Made by a program: the position numbers and the translations under genes. The notes beneath the pieces are model-generated. The model had not been told where the DNA came from and did no database searches. It saw nothing but the letters and a program-made list of their open reading frames with translations. A stretch of 64,000 nucleotides of DNA from positions 1-64,000 of the forward strand of contig VWZL01000592.1 of NCBI GenBank assembly GCA_013396915.1. Reading direction: 5' to 3'. Below, piece after piece: positions 1 to 10,642 of this stretch; position 1 is the first letter of the stretch; each line of letters begins with the position of its first letter. Source of the DNA: Stercorarius parasiticus. Taxonomy: Eukaryota; Chordata; Aves; Charadriiformes; Stercorariidae.

Positions 1-135
1 TCTTTACTGTGAGGATAGTGAGACAGTGGAAGTGTCTCCCTGCCCTTGTCAGGGTGTCCCTGCCCATGGCAGGGCTGTTGGAACTAGATGATCTTTAAGG
101 TCCCATCCAACCCAAACCATTCTATGATTCTATGA
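1..135 (+). mobile_element. CR1 LINE, 3' end (cut by window edge)
   Basis: This is the 3' terminal part of a CR1 retrotransposon. It reads from the 'tctttactgtgagg' motif of the ORF2 tail into the 3' UTR and ends in two octamers, 'attctatgattctatga', at 119-135. Compared with the copy at 19,578-19,905, about 85 bp are missing after 'agacagtgga', and a block of about 20 bp ('gtgtccctgcccatggcagg' type) is present twice in tandem at about 32-74. It abuts, at 136, the middle of another CR1 of a different 3'-end type, so it probably inserted into that copy. It is non-coding in this state. Confidence 0.93.
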
Positions 136-768
136 AAGTATTGCCAGCAGGTAGAGCGAGGTGATCCTTCCCCTCTGCTCAGCCCTGGTGAGGCCATACC
201 TGNAGCACTATGCTCAGCGCTGTGCTCCCCAGTGCAAGAGACATGGAATCACAGATTCATAAAATATCTTGAGTTGGAAGCGACCCATAAGAGTCAATGC
301 ACATGGACATACTGGACAATCCAGCAAAAGGCCACAAAGAGGATGAAGGGACTTTCCTCCTATGAGGAAAATCAAAGAGCTGAGACTGCTTAGCACTAGC
401 GAAGAAAAGGCTCAGGGGAGATCTCGTCAAATGTGTGGAAATACCTGACAGGAGAGTGGAAGGGAAATTGAGCCAGGCTTCTTTCAGTTGTGCCCAGTGA
501 AAGGACTAGAAGCAATGGGCACAAACTGAAATACAGGAGGATCCCTCTGAACATCAGGAAACAATTTTTTACTGTAAGGGGGACAAAGCACTGGCACAGG
601 TGTCTCAGGGTGGTGGTGGACTCCCCATCCTTGGAGATATTGAAAAGGTCCTGGACATAGACCTCGGTAACTGCCTCTAGGTGGCCCTGTTGTAGCAGGG
701 GGTTGGACCAGATGAGCTCCACAGATCCCTTCCAACCTTAACCCTTCTGGGATTCTGGGATTGTGTGA
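136..768 (+). mobile_element. CR1 LINE, ORF2 C-terminal part and 3' UTR
   Basis: This is a CR1 copy of a second 3'-end type. It starts inside ORF2 at the stretch behind 'gtattgccagcagg' and runs through the 'cctatgaggaaa' and 'atgggcacaaactgaa' motifs. It ends at 'gggattctgggattgtgtga'. The reading frame is broken by several stops and indels, and there is an ambiguous base at 203. A short reverse-oriented CR1 sits inside it at 248-300. Its 5' continuation is probably to the left of the window, beyond the CR1 3' end at 1-135. Confidence 0.92.
248..300 (-). mobile_element. Tiny nested CR1 3' tip
   Basis: These 53 bases are the reverse complement of a CR1 3' end: the tip 'cacagattcataaaatatc' is followed by 'gttggaagcgaccc'. 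They interrupt the plus-strand CR1 exactly between two copies of the 7-bp sequence 'acatgga' (241-247 and 301-307), and removing one repeat plus the insert restores the host CR1. This is the picture expected for an extremely 5'-truncated CR1 insertion with a target-site duplication. Confidence 0.82.
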
Positions 769-3011
769 CTCTCTGAAAGCAGTATTCCATTACTGTGGTT
801 GCCTAATACTATGCAATGTTTTGGAGAAATTGTGAATAAACGCTATGCATCTCTTCCTTGGACTTCTTATTTACTGACTCTTCTACTTAATGATAAGACA
901 AAAATGTCTATTTCCCGGTCCCTACAGAAAGTTACTACTCATTCGTCGTGACTTTGGGAAAATATTGAATTAATTCCTACTGTAGTAAACAGACTTGATT
1001 AGATGAAACATCTTTATACATCTTTAACCTCCCTGCACAAGCAACTGCTTGCTATCCTTTCCCTGTTCTTCACCGATAAGGACAGGTCACTTGGGTTTGT
1101 ACAATGTTTCTAACCAAGCTGTTAACAAGTGTCTGTGGCCATTCACATGCTCTGGTTCTGTTTGCCTTGAAAAGTATTGCAACATAATATTTCTACATTC
1201 TTATTAAATGCTTTGTCCAGTTCTTGACATCACATGGATGCCTTTGATACACATCTTTGTGTCTGAATTTTTATTAATTATCCTTATTATGCTTTGTCTT
1301 ATTTTTTTTTTTTAATAAGCACTCTCATGATGACGTTTTCTGGTTGCAGTCACTGGTAAATAACTACTTTTTTAGTTACCTTTGTCATTTCAGTGTGGCT
1401 TTGTGTGGAAAGTTTAAACAACTTCTGGCAATCACTTCATAACTGGAATCTTTAAAACCATTTTTTCCAGATCCCTAGTTAACAAAAAGAAATCCACAAT
1501 GGATAGTTAAAGCATGGAGTAAGGCAATAACAGCTCAAAGCAGAAGAAATTGACAGAATACAACTTGATATTTAGAAATCAATACATGTTGACAATAAAT
1601 TTTCCTTCTCTGGGCAGCAGTTCACTGCAGTCACTGATGAGTTCTACAGGGTTGTCTACTCCTGGCCATTGTTTCCCAGTTGGTATTAATATTGGCTGAT
1701 CAACAGTCACTCTCTGAAAGTCCTGGTCTTGTCACGGACCTTGATTCAGGACTGAATTTGTCATGCAGTTTATTTACTATCTATATTTAACATTTTAATG
1801 GGTTTTTTTTTTCCTCTTTGATAATATTAAATGTCTCCACATCCCCTATTCATGGTGAACTGTATCCCCTGATCTCTGACAGTCCAACAGCCAAAATGCA
1901 AAAAAAAAAAGGCCCTACTATTAGAAACATGATGAACTACTATGGTTGTATATTGAACCTGCTCCTTACATACTGTATAATGAATTTTTCTGCCTGGTTA
2001 TTTTAATTGGCTAGTTCCTCAGTGAGTGTCCTAATCATGTAATCAGGCTCGAGTTACTAGCAATGCCTTGTGTTCAGTTAATTCTATGCATTTCTGAATA
2101 TATAACACGTCTTGTTGTTTTTCAGTATTACTAAATGGTGCATAATGTCTTCAGTGGCACAGCTTTAATAAATTAGACCTAAGGTCTGAATGACACTAAT
2201 TTAGCTTATTCTAGGAGGGCAGAAAAATAAAAAACTTCTTCTTGTTCTGTAGTCATTTGTAGAACTGGAGGGAACAAGTGTATTTTTAAGCTATTAACCT
2301 TCCATTATTTTTCAGTTTTGAGGTCTTATGAAGGTTCTATTTTTTTATCAAGTGATCATAATCATTTCATATTATTTTTTTTGCTTTGGTCAGATTAGTA
2401 CTCCACCTTTGGCTCTGACAACCAGAACTCCATGACACACATGAATGTTACTATCCATTTCTTCAACATAATCAGAACTCCAGTCCTATTTTTTGTTATA
2501 GTCAGAACTCTCCTGTATCACAGCATACAGAAAGCAATCTGTCAAATAGTCGTATTACAATTTCTACAATAAACTTGTGTGATGACTAGTAACATAATCA
2601 GGGCTTCTTTGCTATAACTGAAATATTTTCGTTGCCACAGTAATTCTTTACCTGTGCAATAATTGTAACATAACACCGAATACCTGCAACATCATCACTA
2701 CTTCGGGCAAAGCTAGAGGTGCATTACAGGTCCTCATACTGACGTATCTTTATACAAATCTCTAAACAGGAAGAGCTCCACTCTTGGCTTAGTCGATTCC
2801 ACGGCAGGACAATAAATTCATCCTGGCTTCCTCCTCAGCATTTCTGCATTACTCTGTGAAATCCATTCCTGTGTAGCTCCATCATAAATGAGTACAAGAG
2901 CTCCGTGCCTTTCACTAACACACAAATGACTGAAGTATCAGATGTCTGTCCCCTGTGGATGGAGGACAATCAAATCTCTGTCAGAGAGATGTATCCAAGG
3001 CAACTGTATAG
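769..3011. other. AT-rich unique DNA, no gene seen
   Basis: No coding exon, RNA gene or recognisable transposon is visible. T-runs occur at about 1,301-1,312 and 1,803-1,812. The 8-mer 'cagaactc' recurs at 2,423, 2,473 and 2,503 within an otherwise unremarkable stretch. The only ORF is about 60 codons and has no recognisable features. Confidence 0.6.
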
Positions 3012-3185
3012 AACTACAGAAATACTGAAAGGATGATGTTGAAAGGAATCTTTGGACATTATCTCATTCACCACCCCTGCGCAAAACATGGTCAGCTAGA
3101 GCAGGTTGCTCAGGGCCTCCCTGATTCAGGGGAGCTGGAAACTCCACGACTTCTCTGAGCAACCTGTTCCACTGTTCTGGAAACA
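3012..3185 (-). mobile_element. CR1 LINE remnant, old
   Basis: Read on the minus strand this is a decayed CR1 3' region. The best-preserved part is 'agagcaggttgctcagggcc' near 3,098-3,117, followed by a 'gagcaacctgttccac' block near 3,157-3,172. The 3' tip octamers are barely recognisable. Divergence is clearly higher than in the copies at 19.6 or 57.2 kb, so this is an old insertion. Confidence 0.75.
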
Positions 3186-4997
3186 AATCTCTAAACTTGG
3201 CAGAGACCTGGAGTCATCCCCATCTTGGCATAAACACTGTTCTTTGACAGAGAAATTTATGGTCTATTGCTTATTGTTAGTGCATGGAGACATACACCCA
3301 CACTCAGAAAGCCACTGCATCAGCTCTACAAATATCAGGAGTCAACGGTCACGTCTGATGTACAAAGGAACACCACTCTGACCCAGGCAGACTTCTATTC
3401 CTTTGTCTTATACTAAGAGCTCTATCTCTGTTACCGCATACATTGACTCAGTGCCCACCTCAACATAGGTAAGTCTCTTTTCTAGGGCCTGATCAGGATC
3501 AATTTCTACTTAGGCAGAATTGTGGTATGCCTAGAGAGACACAAGAATACATTTCTGTTGCTGGCACAGGTTTCATGAAAATCACTGTCATGGGAAGTAT
3601 TCCAAATCCACGTTGAGGCAAGTAGCTATCTAAACACAATTTCTAAGTCTGCAGAGTTACCTAAAAACCTTAACCTTACTGAAGCTTGATGTCTGTTTTT
3701 GAAAACTACTGGGAACTATCAACATATCTATATATACCAGGGGATCTTAAAAAATCAAATATGTTTGTATATTGAATACTGATCTGTAACACCTTGGCTT
3801 GCATAGCATGGTACCAATGTAGATACATACACATATATCTTCTAGTCACTAATACCAGCAAAGAGACTAACAGCTACACTCAAACAAGACCATCTTCTGT
3901 AGCAATAGCTTTATCTTTTCTATATCATTTTCATGTATCTGATGTATCCAGAATATTTTCCTCTTCACCAATATCAAATGGCTGCATACTCCTTATGGAC
4001 GGTAAACTGTATTCCCATCTCTCACTTTAGAGTTCATCCCCAACTCGCCTCTTTTTCGTTAACGTACGGACATTTACTTGATCACTTCTGTACGTCCAGG
4101 GTTGTTTCCTTTGAACAAACACATCACCGCATGCAAACGTATGCATGCATAAAGATGCATCTACACCCCTGGCAGGAGTTCACTGCATCTGTTAGATTTT
4201 TGAGACTACACCATGGACCTGAAGTGTCTAGTTTTCTATCTGTTCCCTTGACACATTTTATATGAGTAAGGATAGAGCCAAGACAGCACAATAGTGGCAA
4301 TCCAGCTGCTGATTTATGCAAGGTTCCGTGTCCATCATTCACATGAGAATGTTAATATGCAATAAGTATGAGAACAAATTAATAGTTTTCCATACCATCC
4401 ATTTTCCTGTTCTGCACAGGGATTTTCCTCCCTCTCTGCCTCTGGTAGAGATCCTGTGCTCCCATCTTTGGGCTCCATTTCCATCTTTGCTGTAACAGGC
4501 TTCTGTTGAAATATTGAACTTGTTAAAACTGGTTCCTCATGTCTGATGCACTCTAATTTCTCTTTCTGACAAAGGGAGTATGTCATCCCTTGGTCAGGGG
4601 TATTTAAGGGCCCATCTCTGTTTCTCAAATAGTTGGATCTTCATCTGCACTTCTGAGAGATGAAATTTTGCCTACAATTCTGACCTACTTCAAACTACAG
4701 TTTTCACTCCTGACTCTCTATCCCCATCTGGGGCTCTCTGTCTATCTCTGATATAGCAAGGTTCAGACATTGTATTGTTAGCAGACACATGTTCTTTCTA
4801 CAGTCCTTTAAGGATGCCATGAGTAACTATTTGCCAGTAGGACTTGATACTGCTGATGACCACCCTTTAAACATTGCAGTCCAACCAATTTCATATTTGC
4901 CTATCATACACTTATTCAGTCCATATCTCACCAATCTGGCCTTGCTAACATCAAAGTAAACAACCTTGACTTCTCTCATCAAGACAATGACTATCAA
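3186..4997. other. Unique DNA, no gene seen
   Basis: Several ORFs of 70-110 codons overlap one another on both strands between 3,794 and 4,628. None has a recognisable domain, and the mutual overlap suggests chance open frames in DNA of slightly higher GC. No repeat was recognised. Confidence 0.55.
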
Positions 4998-5430
4998 GTC
5001 CAGTACAGAGGGCTACCAAGATGGTCAGGAGCATATGCAATATGAGAAGACATCGAGAGAAATTATTTTCTTCAGTCTTTTGAAGAAAAGGAAAGAAGAG
5101 AGGTTACTCTTATCTTCAACTCCCTGATGAGAGGATATAGAGAAAACAGAGCCAGATTCTTCTAAGTAGTGCTCAGTGACAGGAAGAGAGTCAATGGACC
5201 CAAGCTGCAAACCTGGAAATTCTGATTGTATATATGGAAAAAATGTTTTTGTTGTGAGTATAGTCTATCACTGACAGAGGTTTCACAGGAACCGCCACCC
5301 TTGCAGTTGTTCAGGATAAGGCTCTGAGCAACCTGCTTCAAGCAGACCTGCTTTAAGCAGATAGTTGGACTACATGACCTCTGGAGGACCCTTTCTTTCA
5401 ACCAGCAATGGTGCCCTGATTCTCTGATGT
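4998..5430 (+). mobile_element. CR1 LINE remnant, old
   Basis: This degraded plus-strand CR1 begins near 'ggctaccaagatggtcagga', which corresponds to the ORF2 C-terminal stretch. It continues through 'tgaagaaaaggaaag' and ends with 'catgacctctggaggaccc' and 'gattctctgatg'. Many indels leave no usable frame. The 3' end type resembles that of the copy at 136-768 more than the copy at 19.6 kb. Confidence 0.78.
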
Positions 5431-6520
5431 CTGAAGATTCACAGAACTGAGATCATCAAAATCACAACCAAGTTTGTTTTCAGAACCTTGCACATAAGGT
5501 AAGAGTTTTTCATTATCCTGGAAAGACTTATGAACATGCACTAACTTTACAGAATTTGAACAGTATCATTGACTTTACGGGAATAATTTACAGTGCTCTG
5601 AATAAAGCAAGAGTATAAATCTTAACAGTTGTTTTACTCCCTCTTCTTGTAAATGCAAATATGTGCTTATTTTTGAAGCATATATATAATCCCTTTGGAC
5701 TGTTTTCATTTTCAAATTTCAGTAGTAAATTGCAAGTAATATGAGATAAATCATGAAGCAGTGTGTGTTTTGTAACTTACGGTTCAGTATATTTGGATTA
5801 TTTCATTCTGCTTTTTGAAGAATGAACAGGCTTTTATCATTCAGGATATGGGAGAGAAAAGTTGAACCAACAGTTTCAAATTCAACCTCACTGCTCTGCC
5901 TTCAGAAAAGAGTGAGTTAATTATGCAGAGGAAATACTTTGAACTTTCATTTTTTGGAAAAGCTTGTTATATGGAAAGCTGGTATAGGATAGGAACCTCC
6001 ACAATACAAAAAAAGTGCAGCACTCTAGGTGGGGTTCAACTGAAACTTTGAAACACCTTCTGAAGTCTGGTGTAAAATACTTCCTCATTCTTTAAGAAAT
6101 TTTACCTAATACCTTCCCCCAGCCCTTCCATTTTCCAACCAAATTTCACTGTTGGAAATCTGATCCAATGGTAAATTCACAGATTTCAAATAAGATTAGA
6201 AGACTACCATTTTCTTCAGAACTGGAAATAAAGAGCCTAATGAAAGTACATTTATTCTGAATATTTCCCTGGCTGATCACTGAAAATATTCCTGAAGACT
6301 TTCACTGTAACAAAATTAAATTAATTGGTTTATATATTACCAATGACTCCCTGCAGTGTTGTTGTTTTTTTTTTAATTGGTATATTCATAAATATTGCTT
6401 GGTTCTGAAAACTATTTAAATGTAGCTAGAAGTATAGAACAGTTTTCTTAAGGAATTAGAGACATAGTGGTTTGGGCTTTGGTATTTTCTGTATGTTTAA
6501 CCAAGCCTAGCTTTTAGGAA

Positions 6521-6583
6521 AAAAAAAAACACAAAATCAAACCACTAACAAAACCCAAAACCCAAACAAACAACAAAAAACCC
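6521..6583. repeat. A/C-rich low-complexity tract
   Basis: A run of A is followed by alternating A-runs and short C-runs ('aaaacccaaaacccaaac' type), almost free of G and T. It resembles the longer A/C tract at 53,552-53,690 and shares 'actaacaaaac' with it. No flanking element was recognised that would make it a poly(A) tail. Confidence 0.8.
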
Positions 6584-7769
6584 ATTTCAAAATTCTTGTT
6601 AATATGCAGCACATTCGTTATTTCCTTCCCTAGTAATTTTGAATTCAAATCTAGCATTTTTCCAATAAAGACATGCAAATATTTTATTTATGGCCCTTTT
6701 TTTTAAGGTAGCAAGTCATTTCCATGGAACAGTTGTCTCCTGCATCTGTGCATCCTTTTATTACTAGATGAAACTTTCAGAGTTATTCCCTCACTCAGAT
6801 GAGTATATTTAAACTATGACCTATTTATCCATCTTTCTTTGAGATCTGAATGTTCTCTCTCCCATCTTCATTCGCGACATATTTATATGTTTATGTAACA
6901 CATTGATGGGGGTGCAGATGCCAGTTTTAATTCTTCCTACCTTTGCTGAGACTAGCAGCCGCCTCTGTGCTATGTTAAAGAAACACCTTTGGAAGCAGAG
7001 ACACCAGAGTGCTTTTTCAGTTGCTGATTTAGTATCAAGTAAGAAGCTGAACCAGATGACTGGCTGCATATAGATGTATGGTAAAATAATGAAGGCTTTA
7101 GAAGCTGTTAAGACGTGGTAGTGATAACAATAACATGATTATACAGACCAGTGGTTTTACAATGCTGAACAGATACTGTGCAATGTGGAGCATTCTCCCT
7201 CCTAAATAATGGGACTTGAAAGTATATAGGGAGGCATTCCACGTTCTGCAGGACAAGGCCAATATGGTGAGATATAGTCTCTAGCTGTTAACACCCCCAG
7301 AAAACACAAGAATGCTGTCCTTTATTCTGAGAAGAAGAGAGACATGGGGAATGCAAGTTCAGCTCACATCTTATGCTGCAACACGCTAGAAATGTTTGAG
7401 ATCTAGTTCTGGCAGTCAGACTAAACCATGCTTCCTAACAGACATAATTAAATTGGCCTGGAGCTATAGCTAGAGAAAGTAAGTTTCTTTCAAGGATAAA
7501 AAAAATACATTAATAGTTCTGCTGGCGGTATTTAAAATATGATCTATCACTAGACTTGAGGATATAAAACCATAAGTCTGTGAGTATTCCCATATGCTTG
7601 AGTTTCTTCATATGCTTAAGAGCCTAGCTAGTTCATGGTGTTCCTGCATCATGGCCCAAATAGCTTAATTAGCTATTCTAAAAATACTTATAATTGAAAA
7701 ATTAAGAAATAAAATCAAAGTGGTAACACCTTTAGTATCAGTCAGAAAAAAACATAGCTTTATCCACCA

Positions 7770-8030
7770 TCATCAGCTTCCAACAGTTTCCTCCCAATTT
7801 TTCCTTACTTCTCCCAGGCACTCTTTCACAACTGCCCGTCACCCTAACAGCCTTTGAAACTGTCAATGACTTTTCCAGATCCCTCAATGACCCCCTCAGC
7901 TTCCTTTTCCCTCATAGCTCCTCAATCCCCATTCTTTTCTTCAGCCCTGATACCTTACCTCTGGCAACCAAAACCCCAGCTCTTTCTTCCTCTCTTTCAG
8001 AACTAGCTCTATCACCTCTCAAAAACTGAG
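7770..8030. repeat. Pyrimidine-rich, G-poor block
   Basis: Over about 260 bp the plus strand contains only about 8% G but roughly a third C, with many 'ctttcttcctctctttcag'-like stretches. It is not a simple tandem repeat, and no coding frame runs through it. It ends near an acceptor-like 'tcctctctttcag' at 7,988-8,000. Confidence 0.7.
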
Positions 8031-10604
8031 TTTAGCCTGTGTTTCTGATGAGCACTGGACTTGTTCTGTGCCAATGTTTTGAGCAAGAGCTGCCTTAGGT
8101 GGCCTGTCCAATATTACTCATTCCAAGGTTTTCTGGTTGGTAAAGAAAGACCAGTGAACAGAAAAGGCAAAACCAATGGAAACAGAGAGAAGAACAAGAA
8201 AGAGAGAAAGTATACATTTTTTTTTCAAACAGATACTAAATGAGATATAATAATCCTGAAATTTTTGATTTATGAAGCTGTATTAGATTTTTGTATATTG
8301 ATGAATAAGTAAAAAACCCAGCCTTTTCCTGGGATTCCTCTACTAAGTTAAGACTTTCATAATGCACAGATACATACTATTACTTTTGTATGTTTTCTCA
8401 CAGTCCTGGTTGTAACAGTCTTTTTAGTTACAGTGCCTTATCAACAACATTCATATAAAATTTTGACTTTTTTATATTGAAGAGTTGTCTGATTTTTGGA
8501 GAATGATGTTACTGTCTAGGGCTGCATCAAGTCTGGTGACACTAATATGGTTCTTAAAGTTATAGGCTAGTTTGCTTTTGCCTTAGCATAATTAATTGAA
8601 TCTTAGAGATTAAAATTCCTTTTTTTTTTTGTATATTTTCCTATATTTGCCTGACAAATCATTAAAAATACAAGGATTAGACAACTTTTGGGTGTGCTAA
8701 GGTTTTCCCTCTTCTTTCAGCTCTGATTTTTTCTTTTAGCGTACTATGAAGCTCTTTCACCTATTCTGAGATGTCATGGCCTAAGTAAGTAATTTTGATT
8801 CATTGTTTGTCTCAGTCTTAATCCTTCCTTTCTACTGTTTCTTTTTTGGCCATTCTTAAGTCCCTCCAATCACTGAAAATATCTTGGTTGTTGACTTCCT
8901 AGTCTAAGCTAAATAACTGTATATTTAGGCAGTAAATCATTTAAAGAAAATATGTCAATGTTTGACAGACAAAACTATGAAGAAAATGAAAGAAATTTCT
9001 TCTCTAAAAGTAACTTAAAAGTAGAAATAAGAATGTTTGAAAATGAGAAGAGGACTAGAGTGCAAACAGTGACATTTCTTCACTGGAGAATAGCCTGCCA
9101 AGTGAAAATGAGCCTTCTCCAACTCTTGTGACAATTACAATTGAAATTTTACAAGTCCTGGGAAATGTGATCAGTCCTCATTAGAGAAAATAATCCTGTT
9201 ATCCATCTGGAGAAAAAGAAAAGAGTCATCTTCCTATGGCTGCTCTGATGCTACTTTCCACCTCTGCTTTGCTGAAGTGACGTAAATTAGAAGATGCATT
9301 CTGGCTGGTATCACAGCGTAAAATCCATGACAGTCCCTCTGCATGTGTGCTCCTTTAGCTTTAACCCTAGATGCAGTCCCACCCATTTCTCACGTCATCT
9401 CCATGAAATACAGTTCAGTTGTTTTATCCTGACCCAGTTTCCTTTGTGTTCTTAAAGTTTCTCCTTTCTAGCCTTGGACTTCGGACTTTCCACTTTTTGC
9501 TTATTAGCTCTTCTTGTGTCCTCAGGTCTGAGTCTGTGGCTTCAGCAATTTGTTTTCTCTCATTCAGTGAGCCCAGAATAATGAAAGGTCTTATTAGGGA
9601 TCTATTCATCCTGAAAGGCAGACAAGCAGCAGACATTCATTTAGTATCATAAACCAGATTTTTTTTTAAAGAAACAAACCAGAATTTTGTAGTCAACTGA
9701 AAGACAATATCTAGGTATTGTAGGGAAAATTTATAAAGAGTGGTTCATATACTTGCAAGGTGGCAGTATTAACTGAAGTGTCAAATTTTCCTTTGTGCCT
9801 AGTGGCAAGTTCTTAAAACAGCATCATGACACATCAGAGTTTTGTTGTTGTTTGATTTTATTAATGTATTTTTTATATTGACTATTCAGGATCTCTTCAT
9901 TACTCTTTTCTTTTTTTTAAATCACTGAGGTACCAACATCACAGGCTGATATTCCGTGAGATTTCTCTTTTATCAAGCTCAATAGTTTATTTGACCAATT
10001 CTCTTCTTATCAGAATTCAGAAAAGAAATTAAACTCTACAGGCATAATAGGTACAGTGTAAGTCTTACTGAGCCAAAGATACTTTTCCCAAAAATACGGA
10101 TTTTGGTTTTATCAGTTCTGTGCAATAGGTCACTTGGGTCAAATACTGGCTTGTAATTTGGCAGACTTAAGGATTCCTTGAACAAAACCAGGATCAGACA
10201 CCTGGCTGGGATTCACATGGCCAGATATAAAGTCTATAATGTAAATAACTATGTCTGAGTGAGTTATGTTCCTTCACAGTTCGGCTGAAAACAAACTATT
10301 ATAGATTAACTGGGAAAAAGAACATATCAAATGAGGGGTTTATCTCATTGCAAAATATCTACCTAAAATAGGTCAAATGAATAAATGGTCTGTAGGTGTC
10401 TAAAGTTAGATGAGGTGAATCATGCTGTGATTCATTAAGAGACATGAGTAAGCTGTGCACTGCCCATTAACTCAACTGTAATTTAGCCAGGTGCTTGACT
10501 GGCTGAAAGAGAGAAAAACTGGATGTTTTTGAAAATGAAATTCTAATATGTCCAGATGAAGTAATGTTAAGTAACAGCAAGCAGAAAAGATGAGCGGACA
10601 TACA

Positions 10605-10642
10605 GATGAGATGAGGTGAGATGAGATGAGATGAGATAAGAT
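10605..10642 (+). repeat. (GATGA)n pentanucleotide microsatellite
   Basis: About seven units of 'gatga' with one 'gaggt' and one terminal 'gataa' variant. It is not linked to a recognisable transposon tail. Confidence 0.92.

Noticed and set aside
396..735. Minus-strand ORFs of 83 and 108 codons
   Set aside because: Antisense to a plus-strand CR1 3' region; no independent protein features.
10605..10642. CRISPR-like direct repeats
   Set aside because: Pure 5-bp microsatellite without spacers; the genome is a vertebrate.
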